This document shows, piece by piece, positions 1 through 7,804 of a stretch of 57,989 bases of DNA; positions within the stretch are counted from its first letter, which is position 1, and the number at the start of each line of letters is the position of its first letter. The DNA is from a virus. The stretch is taken from positions 1 through 57,989 of IMG/VR virus record IMGVR_UViG_3300012922_000008. The stretch is one strand, 5' to 3'. A model generated the notes under the pieces. The model was not told the DNA's origin. It ran no database searches and saw nothing but the letters and a program-made list of their open reading frames with translations. The position numbers were made by a program, and so were the translations under genes.

Positions 1-385
1 GAAGGAAACTGTGGTACAGCCCATACAAAATTTTAGAAATCATAAAACTTAAACTATAGATAACAAAGAACTTAGCAGGGTCCTATACTCAATATAGATG
101 AAAAGGTAAGTTATTGATAATAATAGAGTTATTTAGTCTGTAAGTTAAACAATTGAAAGGACTTTAAGTTGTTTGTTATCAGTGTGTAAGTTGTTGAGTA
201 GATTGAGGGACTAGTTGGTCTGGAAGTATCTTTAGGTAAAATTCCGGTTTTTGCCTAATTCAAACGAATACTCTCTTGTAGAGAGAGATTGGACCTGGGG
301 GAGGGGAGTATTTTAAACTTAGTCTTAGCTATTATAGGTGTAACTATCTATGGGGGAATCCTGATTTCTGGGTTTATTAAGACTT
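1..385. other. Left-end noncoding region
   Basis: This 385-nt stretch precedes the terminase genes and holds no convincing gene. A hairpin (6-bp arms, TGT loop) lies at 271-285 and is not followed by a T-run, so it is not an obvious terminator. Several AT-rich stretches could be promoters, but none has well-spaced -35 and -10 boxes. A weak membrane-peptide frame begins at 289 and is listed separately. Because the right edge of the window begins a leftward operon, this stretch probably belongs to a divergent control region if the genome is circular or permuted. Confidence 0.6.
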
Positions 386-429
386 GTGTCAAATTTCAAA
401 CTAGACGATTGGCAGCTCGAAGCCGCTGA
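289..429 (+). CDS. Possible small membrane peptide (46 aa, weak)
   Basis: A TTG-started frame of 46 codons encodes an Ile/Leu/Val/Gly-rich segment long enough for one membrane span, then a basic tail rich in Arg. It overlaps the start of the small terminase gene by 44 nt in another frame. The GAGAG upstream lies only about three bases from the TTG, a poor ribosome-binding arrangement. The membrane-like composition is the only positive evidence, so this may be chance. Confidence 0.25.
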   Translation: MDLGEGSILNLVLAIIGVTIYGGILISGFIKTCVKFQTRRLAARSR

Positions 430-814
430 CTTGATGGCCCGGACGGGATGTAGCCTCTCAGGAGCTGTAACTGAACTAGGCCGGATTGAGTCTATTGAGA
501 ATTGTAATAAGATTTTGAAGAGGGCTACGTTTCAGAGAGTCCTATGGGAAGCTAGACATCGGTTTTTTAATGAATTAGGGTCGAATCCAAACTATAAGAA
601 AGAGTCCGCGATTGGGAAGTTATTGAGTTTAGCAGAAAAACTAGAGGTTGAGGGAAAGTTTGATTCGGCTGCTGAAGTGGTTTTTAAGATTGCGAAGATG
701 AATGGTTGGACTGGGCCGGAATCAACTGTAAACGTATTTGGAGATTTGAGTCAGAAAGATATAGATAACATAAGAAAGAAGCTTTCTAAGCCTTCGGAGC
801 TAATTACACATTGA
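386..814 (+). CDS. terS: Putative terminase small subunit
   Basis: This 142-residue acidic and helical protein probably recognises phage DNA and recruits the large terminase for packaging. The assignment rests on position (start of the rightward block, one short gene before the large terminase), on size and on a helical N-terminus compatible with a helix-turn-helix. I see no decisive motif. The start is GTG with no good Shine-Dalgarno, and a later ATG at 434 would lose part of the N-terminal helix. The stop overlaps the next start as TTGA, so the genes are translationally coupled. Confidence 0.6.
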   Translation: MSNFKLDDWQLEAADLMARTGCSLSGAVTELGRIESIENCNKILKRATFQRVLWEARHRFFNELGSNPNYKKESAIGKLLSLAEKLEVEGKFDSAAEVVFKIAKMNGWTGPESTVNVFGDLSQKDIDNIRKKLSKPSELITH

Positions 815-1197
815 GCGTTTCAGTCACACTATCCGGTTCTATTAAAGCTACGGACTCCGTTTCCGGCACAATTGCTTTATCAAAAGTACTTACTGCATTA
901 GTTACCCCTGGAACAGTCTTCTCTGAGGCTAGTGGGGCTACTGTAGGAACTTCTCCTACTGCTATTACTATTCCAGTTAGTCCAGTTACTTTCCTTTACA
1001 TTAAGAATACTCATGCTACTCAGACTCTTACAGTAACTTGGACACCTAATGGAGGAGCAAGTAACGCAGTTATTACTCTTCAACCAGGGTCTTTTATAGC
1101 TTTTGGAGAATCAGTATTAGGGTTGAGCGGAATCACCGCTCTAACAGTTGTCGGGAGTGGAGCTTCAACTTCTTATGAGTTTGTCTTCGGGGGATAA
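811..1197 (+). CDS. Small beta-rich structural protein
   Basis: This 128-residue protein is rich in Thr, Ser, Val and Gly and has almost no charge, the composition of a small beta-sandwich virion protein. It resembles the 125-residue protein at 11095-11472 in size and style. The start is TTG, overlapping the stop of the small terminase gene, and its 3' end overlaps the large terminase frame. A head-decoration or fibre-accessory role is inference from composition and location. Confidence 0.5.
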   Translation: MSVSVTLSGSIKATDSVSGTIALSKVLTALVTPGTVFSEASGATVGTSPTAITIPVSPVTFLYIKNTHATQTLTVTWTPNGGASNAVITLQPGSFIAFGESVLGLSGITALTVVGSGASTSYEFVFGG

Positions 1198-2716
1198 AAC
1201 AGAGGATGTACTGGCTAGGCTTAATAGACTACCAGAAGAGGAGCGTCTAGCTATATTAGACGCCATGACGGAGAAGCGGCGAAAGAATACTTTTGTTAAG
1301 TATTTTGAGCCCTGGGCGGAGCAGAAGGATGCAATCAGAAAATTTGATAGAACCAAGAAAATCTTCGGACTTCTTGGCGGGAATAGAAGCGGCAAGACCG
1401 TTCTCGGAGCTTTCATCGCCGTTGCCTGGTGCCTTGGAAAAGAGTACTTCAGAGACGAACCTGCTTGGGAATGGGTTAGAGACCTTCCCATCCCAGAACC
1501 ACCTAATAACGTTTGGGTCGTCGGAGTTACGAACAACGTTCTTAGAGACGTTATCTGGTACGAAAAACTACGACATGGCAAGTCTCATCCTGCTTTTTTA
1601 CCGAGCGACGGAGCTATTCGAGATTGTAAAGATGGAGATTTCCAAATCTTCTTCGAAAATGGAAGCCTCCTTACAGGTAAGTCTGCCGAAGCTGGACGTG
1701 ATAAGTTTCAAGGAGCCTCCATCGACCTCGTTTGGCTCGATGAAGAATGCGAACAGTCCATCTTTGACGAATGCTACCAACGAACAGTCGATTGCGCAGG
1801 ACGAATTCTCCTCACTCTTACCCCACTTACAGACATCAACAGTGGAGTCCGAACCCCTTGGGTCTTCGACCTCTACGAAGAGTTCCTTGCAGGAGACGAC
1901 GACTTAGTTTTCTGTCAGCTCTCAACACTAAATAGCCCGTTTGTTCCTGAGGACGAGAAGAAGAAGTTAATCGAAAAGTGGAGTGGAGACCCTGAAGAGG
2001 GCGCAAGATTATATGGGAAGTTCGTTAGGCGTTCTGGTTTGGTATATCCTTGGTGGGACAAATCCAAACACTGTATACGACCCTTTCCCATCCCTAGGTT
2101 TTGGCAACGAATTGTTTCTATTGACCCTGCTGCAACTGGTATTACTGCTGGTATTTGGCTTGCCGTGGATGAACAAGGAAACTACTTCGCTTACAGAGAA
2201 TACTACGAGCGAGACCGAATAGTAAGTGAACACGCAAAAGGCATTAAAATGCGTTGTCAAGGTGAGCCTGTTGACTATTGGCTTCTTGACCCTAAGTGGG
2301 GCAGCCAGCGAGCGGCTGAGAACCACAAGAATGGCGCACAGTTATATCGTGAAGCTGATATTCCAGTTAGACTACCTGAAGTTGGCGAAGATTACGGATT
2401 GGCGGTCAGCAAAGAGTACATTTCCGCAACAGTCACACCCGGAGCGAGACATCCTAAGTTCTTTGTGATGGGGGATTTACCGAACTTTATACATGAAATA
2501 ACCCATTATACGTATGATAGTTGGGCAAAGGGTGAGATGAAGGGGCTTTCAAAAGAGAAACCCCGCAAGCGGAATGACCATTTATTGAATGCTATGCAGT
2601 ATGCAATGTGTTTAAGACTCAAAGGTAGCAAGAAGCGCAGTACTGATATCTTCGGAAACATTGAACAGGACTTAATAACTGCTCAACAGAGACGACAAAA
2701 TAGTAGTTATACCTAG
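1175..2716 (+). CDS. terL: Terminase large subunit
   Basis: This is the packaging motor ATPase and nuclease that pumps DNA into the prohead through the portal. Counting from the ATG at 1175, a Walker A motif GGNRSGKT lies at residues 67-74, a Walker B LVWLDEE at 184-190, and the RNase-H-fold nuclease begins at SIDPAA near residue 316. The C-terminal region has a DHLLNA signature. The length of 513 residues is normal for the family. The frame is open back to a TTG at 1148 inside the previous gene, but the ATG gives a more usual N-terminus. The two genes overlap by about 20 nt. Confidence 0.93.
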   Translation: MSLSSGDKTEDVLARLNRLPEEERLAILDAMTEKRRKNTFVKYFEPWAEQKDAIRKFDRTKKIFGLLGGNRSGKTVLGAFIAVAWCLGKEYFRDEPAWEWVRDLPIPEPPNNVWVVGVTNNVLRDVIWYEKLRHGKSHPAFLPSDGAIRDCKDGDFQIFFENGSLLTGKSAEAGRDKFQGASIDLVWLDEECEQSIFDECYQRTVDCAGRILLTLTPLTDINSGVRTPWVFDLYEEFLAGDDDLVFCQLSTLNSPFVPEDEKKKLIEKWSGDPEEGARLYGKFVRRSGLVYPWWDKSKHCIRPFPIPRFWQRIVSIDPAATGITAGIWLAVDEQGNYFAYREYYERDRIVSEHAKGIKMRCQGEPVDYWLLDPKWGSQRAAENHKNGAQLYREADIPVRLPEVGEDYGLAVSKEYISATVTPGARHPKFFVMGDLPNFIHEITHYTYDSWAKGEMKGLSKEKPRKRNDHLLNAMQYAMCLRLKGSKKRSTDIFGNIEQDLITAQQRRQNSSYT

Positions 2717-2723
2717 GGCTAAA

Positions 2724-3503
2724 ATGAAAACACTCCTTGCTTTACTTCTTTCTATACTCTTCATAGCAACCCCAATTTCTAGTATTGCTCAGGAAGTAGA
2801 TAGAACTAAGATGAGCAAGTCCCATCAAAGAGCTTTCGATGCTTCATTGGCTGTTTTCATTGATGAAGGTGATGGACCAAGGTTTACGTGTTCAAGCACA
2901 GTTGTTGCACATGTGGCTAGTCAAACTTCAACTTTTCGCAACTCTTATTTGCTTCTAACTGCTGGACACTGTGTGTTAGGTGATGGACGAAGTGCTGACT
3001 CTAAGTATTTTATTGCAGAGGACCTAAATAAGAAAGTCAAGTTTCAGCCAGTTAAGGTTGTAAAAGCTGAAAACGACGACTCTTATGACTTTGCACTGTT
3101 AGAACTTCAAAGCGATAAAGAATATCCGTCTATTAAGATTAGCGATAAGAATGGCTCCCCAGACCTAGAAGACAAGGTTTATGGAGTTAATTTCTCCCTT
3201 GGACTCGCAAAGCAAGTAGCTTTGGGAGTTGTAGCTTCAAAAGAAATGACCGGCGACGCTGAATGTTCACCCTGTAAGGGGCGTTATCTAGTCCATCTAT
3301 TTGAAGCTGCTGGTGCAAGCGGTTCTTCGATTATCGATGAGAAGTCTGGTGAGATTGTTGGAGTGACGGAACTTGGTTTCCCTGGCGCGAATGTTGGATT
3401 AGCTGCCGAGATTATGGATGCCTTTCGAGAATTCCTTAGTAAGCCGGTTGAGACTATAAGCCCAAAAGCCCAAAGCCTTCGAGCAAGTCGGATAGTACAG
3501 TGA
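2724..3503 (+). CDS. Secreted trypsin-like serine protease
   Basis: This 259-residue S1-type serine protease has a classic signal peptide: a Lys near the N-terminus, a hydrophobic run at residues 4-20 and a likely cleavage after Ser-Ile-Ala. The catalytic triad is visible as His82 in TAGHC, Asp122 in YDFALLEL and Ser199 in GASGS. The domain is therefore likely active and exported to the periplasm or outside the cell. It lies right after the large terminase and overlaps a small membrane-protein gene by GTGA. Such proteases are not a usual part of podovirus virion operons. Its target is unknown; host envelope proteins or virion maturation are possibilities. Confidence 0.85.
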   Translation: MKTLLALLLSILFIATPISSIAQEVDRTKMSKSHQRAFDASLAVFIDEGDGPRFTCSSTVVAHVASQTSTFRNSYLLLTAGHCVLGDGRSADSKYFIAEDLNKKVKFQPVKVVKAENDDSYDFALLELQSDKEYPSIKISDKNGSPDLEDKVYGVNFSLGLAKQVALGVVASKEMTGDAECSPCKGRYLVHLFEAAGASGSSIIDEKSGEIVGVTELGFPGANVGLAAEIMDAFREFLSKPVETISPKAQSLRASRIVQ

Positions 3504-3664
3504 TATTGTTCTTCTTAATACCACTTTTCTTCTTTCTCTTGAAGGCCGGTTCAGAACTAGCTTTAATTGTTATTGCGTATGCTGCGCTAAAGTATATTAG
3601 GTTTAAAGTTCCAAGCGGACCGTCAGTGTTTGAGAGACTAAAAAGGGCCTTCAAAGCCTTCTAA
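3500..3664 (+). CDS. Small single-span membrane protein (54 aa)
   Basis: A GTG start overlaps the protease stop codon (GTGA) and opens 54 codons. The N-terminal half is almost entirely hydrophobic (Leu, Phe, Ile, then Ala and Val) and is followed by a basic amphipathic tail with Arg and Lys. That predicts one transmembrane helix with a cytoplasmic tail. It has no strong Shine-Dalgarno of its own and is probably translated by coupling to the protease gene. A link with the protease (anchor, regulator or spanin-like partner) is only suggested by the overlap. Confidence 0.6.
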   Translation: MILFFLIPLFFFLLKAGSELALIVIAYAALKYIRFKVPSGPSVFERLKRAFKAF

Positions 3665-3685
3665 CCCACCAGGAGAGGGTCATCA

Positions 3686-4315
3686 ATGAAGACTGATAAT
3701 CCTGGTAAGCTTGTTGCTTATTTTGTGAGACACGGTGAGACAGACGGAAACGCAAAGGGACTTTTTCGAGGGGCTTTAGACTTTCCTCTTAGTGCCAAGG
3801 GCCAACATGATGCGTCTCGTCTCGCGGATTACTTCAGCAATACTAATCTTGGTACTGCTTATAGTTCTGATACCGCGAGAGCTAGGACAACGGCTGAAAC
3901 AGTCCTTGAACCAAAGGGCATTACGGCGTCCGAGACACCGGATTTAAGGTCTTGGAATGTTGGTTACTTAGCGGGGCTGTCTAAGTCTGAAAACCAAAAA
4001 GATATTGATTTCTTTCAACATAATAGTGATACAGTAGTTCCAAATGGGGAGTCTCTACATCAGTTTAGAAATAGGGTTCAACCAAGGATTAAGCACTCTA
4101 TTTTAACAGGTATTAAGGACGGGGTTCCTTCAATAACCTTTACTCATTCCAGTGTGGTACAAGAGGTATCACACATGTTACATAATGATTATAAGTTTGC
4201 AAAAGTGAAACCGGGGGGCGTCATTGGCGTCTATAAAAATGGGAACAAACTATCAGTTAAAGCACTCTTCAAACCAAGTACAAAAGGAACCACAAAGCTT
4301 GAACAGGGTATGTGA
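3686..4315 (+). CDS. Histidine phosphatase family protein
   Basis: This 209-residue protein belongs to the phosphoglycerate-mutase-like histidine phosphatase superfamily. The catalytic RHGET motif is at residues 15-19, an SDTARARTTAET-like segment follows near residue 58, and a second conserved His lies in FTHSS. The active-site histidine is intact, so it is likely a working phosphatase. The substrate cannot be read from sequence; sugar phosphates, nucleotides and protein phosphate are all possible. A GAGAGG Shine-Dalgarno precedes the ATG. The stop overlaps the next gene as GTGA. Confidence 0.85.
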   Translation: MKTDNPGKLVAYFVRHGETDGNAKGLFRGALDFPLSAKGQHDASRLADYFSNTNLGTAYSSDTARARTTAETVLEPKGITASETPDLRSWNVGYLAGLSKSENQKDIDFFQHNSDTVVPNGESLHQFRNRVQPRIKHSILTGIKDGVPSITFTHSSVVQEVSHMLHNDYKFAKVKPGGVIGVYKNGNKLSVKALFKPSTKGTTKLEQGM

Positions 4316-4866
4316 TGGTAGGTAGGAAACGTACTAGTAATAGATATGAATACATGAAGTCTTTACGAGATACATGGAAATCTCAGGGACTTTGTACTCA
4401 ATGTGGCAAAAATAAAGCGTTAGAAAATAAAGTAAACTGTTCTTTTTGTAAAGTTCGTACCGCCCAAAATGCTATTAAGCGTCGATTAAAAGAGCGAGAA
4501 TTAGTTTTTAGTCATTATGGTACCATCTGTGTTTGTTGTTTTGACTCTACATTTGAGCTTTTAACTATCGACCATATTAATAACGATGGTAATATCCATC
4601 GAAAAGAATTAAATAACGAAGGTGGAGAACATTTTTATCGTTGGTTAATTAGAAATAACTTTCCCAAAGGGTTCCAAACTTTATGTTGGAGTTGTAATGT
4701 AGGAAAGAGGCTAGGAAAGGGAATATGTCCACATCTAAAGAATGTCGTGGGGAACATCGATTCTTTGCATTGGAACACATTGCAATCGAATCCACAGGTA
4801 AGGTACTTATCCCAATTGTCTGTACGTCCTGTGGAGAACTTAAAGTACATGAAATTCACGCATTAG
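4312..4866 (+). CDS. HNH endonuclease, probable homing type
   Basis: The N-terminal half has two CxxC knuckles (CTQC and CSFC). A further Cys pair and the HNH core follow: TIDHINNDG supplies the metal-binding Asp-His, and LCWSCNVGKR closes the motif. Such proteins are common free-standing homing endonucleases in phages. The start is GTG overlapping the phosphatase stop, followed by an ATG. The last roughly 45 codons run out of frame over a separate small gene (4725-4889) and do not look like a natural HNH tail, so the functional protein probably ends near residue 140. Confidence 0.8.
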   Translation: MMVGRKRTSNRYEYMKSLRDTWKSQGLCTQCGKNKALENKVNCSFCKVRTAQNAIKRRLKERELVFSHYGTICVCCFDSTFELLTIDHINNDGNIHRKELNNEGGEHFYRWLIRNNFPKGFQTLCWSCNVGKRLGKGICPHLKNVVGNIDSLHWNTLQSNPQVRYLSQLSVRPVENLKYMKFTH

Positions 4867-4889
4867 AAAATAAAACAACTAAGGCGTAA
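4725..4889 (+). CDS. Zinc-knuckle mini-protein (54 aa)
   Basis: An ATG with an excellent Shine-Dalgarno (AGGAAAGGGA, six to seven bases upstream) opens 54 codons ending at 4889. The product has an early Cys and His (CRGEH) and a later CTSC knuckle, so it probably binds one zinc. It lies in a different frame from the HNH gene and overlaps its 3' end by 142 nt. The strong ribosome-binding site and the zinc-like spacing make this the likelier functional frame in the overlap. Role unknown. Confidence 0.6.
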   Translation: MSTSKECRGEHRFFALEHIAIESTGKVLIPIVCTSCGELKVHEIHALENKTTKA

Positions 4890-4924
4890 TATAGAACGAA
4901 ACTTTAAAACAAGGAAAATAAAAA

Positions 4925-5563
4925 ATGGCTATCGCTGCTGCGGCTCTTTCATATCTTGGTCAGCCCTCTTCGGCTGCTCAGGGTCAAATTATAAATAATG
5001 GACTTGGTGGACAGCTCTCTGAAGAGCTGATGGGTATCGCTACTTTCGTGGGAGACGGGGCGACTACTACCGCCACTGTCAACTGGATTGATGGTGTTCA
5101 GAAAATCTTTCAGCGTCCGGTTGTTGTGATTCCAGTTCTTTCTGTTACGGCTCCGGCTACTCTTGGCGGCGTTGCTAACCAGGCCGTTTACTCTGGTGTT
5201 GGTTCATTTAGTCAGTTTAGCAAGGGTCAAACTATTACCTTTGCAGGCTTCTCCAACGCGGGAAATAACGGGGCTTTTGTTATTAACTTGGTGTCCACAT
5301 CTTCAGTTACTGTCACTAATGCCTCTTCGGTTGCTGAATCGAATCCTCAGGCTACTGGTGCGGTCAACTTTGGTGCAGTTCTTCCAGTTGCTCAAGGTTT
5401 TCGTTCTGGTGTAAGCGCAGCTAACGTTGCTGATACGGCTGCGAATACCATCACAGCTTCCATTAACACTATTACGGCTACAGGGGCTCTTGTTACTTTC
5501 TCGGCGGCTCCTGCTAACGCGGCTACTTGTTCCGTGGCGGTTAAACTTGATTCAGTTGTTTAA
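4925..5563 (+). CDS. Structural protein with beta-sandwich domain
   Basis: This 212-residue protein is rich in Ala, Thr, Val and Asn with very few charged residues, as in decoration and fibre proteins. It starts after an AAGGAAAATAAAA leader. Residues about 72-142 contain a domain with the signature GQTITFAGFSN, NNG and SVAES. The same pattern recurs inside the tail protein at 22816-24366, which indicates a shared folding module. It lies among other uncharged structural genes. Head decoration or fibre attachment is the likely role; no enzyme motif is visible. Confidence 0.6.
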   Translation: MAIAAAALSYLGQPSSAAQGQIINNGLGGQLSEELMGIATFVGDGATTTATVNWIDGVQKIFQRPVVVIPVLSVTAPATLGGVANQAVYSGVGSFSQFSKGQTITFAGFSNAGNNGAFVINLVSTSSVTVTNASSVAESNPQATGAVNFGAVLPVAQGFRSGVSAANVADTAANTITASINTITATGALVTFSAAPANAATCSVAVKLDSVV

Positions 5564-5589
5564 TCTAAAAGGCATAGGAGAAAACTAAT

Positions 5590-6087
5590 ATGCTTTTTAG
5601 AAATGAAAACCCGGTTCTGGGACCGCTCTCTCAGATTAACGAACTTGGAACTCTTGGTACTAATAGTACCCTTGTCTCCAACAACTTTAAACCAACTTCT
5701 AGGGAGTTTGTAACAGTTACCCAGTTAGCTGCTGCTTCTTTGGCTTCTGATTGGATTTACCAAGCTCCTTGGGCATGTCAGATTATCGCTGTACGCGCTA
5801 ACTTTACAGTTACTTCGACTTCAGGGACTTTAAATATCGTCAAAGTCACTGCTGATGCTGTCGCTCCTACAACTGCTGACAACGGAACGACCGTTCGTAA
5901 TATTGTTAGCGCCCCACTTTCTTTAAGTGGAACTGCCAATACTCGCGTTAACGGTGTTATGAACTCTGCCGCATCTGGACTCCCAACATTCCTTAATGCT
6001 GGTGACCAGCTTGCCTATCAACTTGCAGGAACTCTTACTGGATTGGTTGGTTTGACCTTTCAAGTTGAGTACGCACAAATCGGGTAG
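5590..6087 (+). CDS. Structural protein, probable decoration protein
   Basis: This 165-residue beta-rich protein has a clear Shine-Dalgarno (AGGAGAAAAC) before its ATG. Its composition (Thr, Ser, Ala, Val, Asn) and lack of Lys-rich segments fit a virion surface protein. A middle section reading SGTLNIVKVTAD resembles jelly-roll surface domains seen in phage head fibres, but I cannot assign a named family. It is followed by about 87 nt of noncoding sequence and the tRNA gene. Confidence 0.5.
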   Translation: MLFRNENPVLGPLSQINELGTLGTNSTLVSNNFKPTSREFVTVTQLAAASLASDWIYQAPWACQIIAVRANFTVTSTSGTLNIVKVTADAVAPTTADNGTTVRNIVSAPLSLSGTANTRVNGVMNSAASGLPTFLNAGDQLAYQLAGTLTGLVGLTFQVEYAQIG

Positions 6088-6174
6088 CCCATAAACCTAC
6101 CTCTACCTCTGGAGCCGTCTCGGAGATAGGTGAAATATGAGTTATCAGTGACGGCCACCCTTTAGAAGTTAAAT

Positions 6175-6248
6175 GTTATCGTAGTTTAACGTAAAATACG
6201 AAGCTTGTACCTTCGCAGATGTTGGTTCGAGTCCAACCGATAGCTCCA
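6175..6248 (+). tRNA. tRNA-Thr (anticodon UGU)
   Basis: A full cloverleaf can be drawn. The acceptor stem is GTTATCG with CGATAGC, including one G-U. The anticodon stem CGAAG/CTTCG holds loop CTTGTAC, giving anticodon TGT, which reads ACA threonine codons. The T arm GTTGG/CCAAC has loop TTCGAGT, and CCA is encoded at 6246-6248. The D loop is short (AACGTA) and keeps only one of the paired guanines normally at positions 18 and 19, so folding or charging may be altered. It is the only tRNA I found. Confidence 0.88.
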
Positions 6249-6254
6249 TCTTAT

Positions 6255-6590
6255 ATGTTACTATTCCTAGCCTTTACATACTTCGCCCTATGTACTTTCG
6301 ATAGCTGGATTACGCGAAAACGCCTAATCCACTATGGACCGCAGGTCGAAGGGAATGAAGTTATTAGGAATCTTTCCACCAAAATGGGTCCTGAAGTAGC
6401 GACGTATGTAGGTATCATCCTACCTTCAATACTAATAACCCTTGTTTTAGTAGCTATAAACTGGCCTATTGCTCTTTCAGGACTTATCGGATACCGAGTT
6501 AGAATGTTCGTTAATCAATTTCAAAGTCTTCAGTTTGAAAAAGAAGCACGTAGGATTAAGGAAAATATTAATCGAAATTCCCAAGAGTAG
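6255..6590 (+). CDS. Small membrane protein (DUF5658-like)
   Basis: The protein has two hydrophobic spans (about residues 1-20 and 58-85 from this start) separated by a segment reading FDSWITRKRL with a downstream EGNE motif. That layout recalls DUF5658-type membrane proteins, where Asp and Glu-x-Asn lie at membrane edges. The frame extends upstream to an ATG at 6219 inside the tRNA gene; the ATG at 6255, just past the tRNA CCA end, is a better start. No clear Shine-Dalgarno is seen. The C-terminus is a charged helix. Function unknown. Confidence 0.6.
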   Translation: MLLFLAFTYFALCTFDSWITRKRLIHYGPQVEGNEVIRNLSTKMGPEVATYVGIILPSILITLVLVAINWPIALSGLIGYRVRMFVNQFQSLQFEKEARRIKENINRNSQE

Positions 6591-6659
6591 GCTTCACCCT
6601 CCAAGCCTCAACGGGTAACCCCGTTCCCTCTCCTCTTGGGAACCTTTTATAGAAACAAT

Positions 6660-6992
6660 ATGAGTCTTTATTCAAAACGCGATGCAGAGAAGCTTGCTTC
6701 AGAAGCCTTAGACCCTAATAAGGTACTGCTTACTTGTGGGATTCATCAATGGACGTACAATTCTAAAAATAAATACGGTAAACCAATCCCGCCTGTATTC
6801 AGGTGCAAGCAATGTCAAATGGTATCATTCATGGGTCTAATAGCTAATACCCCTCCTGACAGACGCCAAGAGACAGTTGAAATGCTTGAATATTCTATTC
6901 ATAAATTAATTGAAGCTGAAAAACGGGGTGAGTTAGACAAAACTACTCTCTTTAAGAGACCCGAAGTTTCAATTGAGCGAGACGTAAATTAA
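6660..6992 (+). CDS. Conserved hypothetical protein with zinc-like Cys pair
   Basis: About 110 residues from the ATG at 6660. A TTG at 6636 is an alternative start without better ribosome-binding support. The middle has a Cys-x-x-His (CGIH) and a CKQC knuckle, a possible zinc site; the C-terminal half is a charged amphipathic helix. It lies between a membrane protein and the fibre genes. The next gene begins immediately after its stop (TAAATG). I do not recognise the family. Confidence 0.55.
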   Translation: MSLYSKRDAEKLASEALDPNKVLLTCGIHQWTYNSKNKYGKPIPPVFRCKQCQMVSFMGLIANTPPDRRQETVEMLEYSIHKLIEAEKRGELDKTTLFKRPEVSIERDVN

Positions 6993-7763
6993 ATGCCAAC
7001 CTTCTTTCAAGATGAAATTAATGTTGATATCGTTCAACATACACCGCGTATTGCTCCAGTTTTAGGTCGGGCCAATAGCCCTACTAACGGTGCAATATGG
7101 TATGATAGTGCTTCAAACGCCTTTCAAGGAGTTGTTAATGGTGTTGTAGCTGCTATTGGGGGAGCAGGGGCTCCTGTTTTTAGCGCTATTACTCCAGGAA
7201 CAAATACTGGAGCTTTAGTTATTGGTACGGGGGGTTCATTAACCCCGAGTGGAACAGGAACGATCACGCCTAGTTTTCCGATATTGGCTCCCAATGGGAC
7301 CGTTAGCGCACCTTCGTTTAGTTTTTCATCGTTTCCGAACTATGGAATGTATGCTCCTGGAGGAAATCTTGCCATCGCTGTAGCTGGTGCACAAGCAATC
7401 CTTATAAGCGGCGGGGGTATTGTTACTGACCGTACCTTTTCGGCTCCTCTTTATGGAACGACATCAAATTGTTCCTCTAGTGCTTCTCCTGCCGTTTGTG
7501 GTTCCGCTACAGCAGGAAGTTTTGTTCTACCCGCCGCTGCGACAACAGTTACGGTTAATACAACAGCCGTAACGGCAAATTCTCAAATTTTCGTTATTGA
7601 AGACGACTCGCTTGGGACAAAGTTAAGCGTGACGTGCAACACAGCGACAGCGGTACCGGAGCCTAATATCACGACACGTGTAGCGAGCACTAGTTTTTCT
7701 ATAGCTGTTACTGTTGCGCCAGCGACTAATCCAAAGTGTTACAGTTATTTTATAGTGAATTAA
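6993..7763 (+). CDS. Fibre-type virion protein, short paralogue
   Basis: The first roughly 55 residues match the N-terminus of the next gene closely (shared motifs: MPTFF, DE, QxTPR, PVxGR, NSP, WYD and VVNGVV). This is the usual sign of a common virion-attachment module. The rest is Gly, Ala, Thr and Ser-rich beta sequence with four scattered Cys and no catalytic motif. It is probably a short fibre or fibre adaptor; the unrelated C-terminus suggests a different receptor or partner from its neighbour. Confidence 0.6.
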   Translation: MPTFFQDEINVDIVQHTPRIAPVLGRANSPTNGAIWYDSASNAFQGVVNGVVAAIGGAGAPVFSAITPGTNTGALVIGTGGSLTPSGTGTITPSFPILAPNGTVSAPSFSFSSFPNYGMYAPGGNLAIAVAGAQAILISGGGIVTDRTFSAPLYGTTSNCSSSASPAVCGSATAGSFVLPAAATTVTVNTTAVTANSQIFVIEDDSLGTKLSVTCNTATAVPEPNITTRVASTSFSIAVTVAPATNPKCYSYFIVN

Positions 7764-7804
7764 ATAGCACCACAACATCAAATGGTTAATGAAACAGTAG
7801 GCTA

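Noticed and set aside
1293-1907. Open frame of 204 codons inside the large terminase gene
   Set aside because: Same strand, shifted frame; Ser, Leu and Thr-rich low-quality translation covering the conserved terminase motifs of the real frame.
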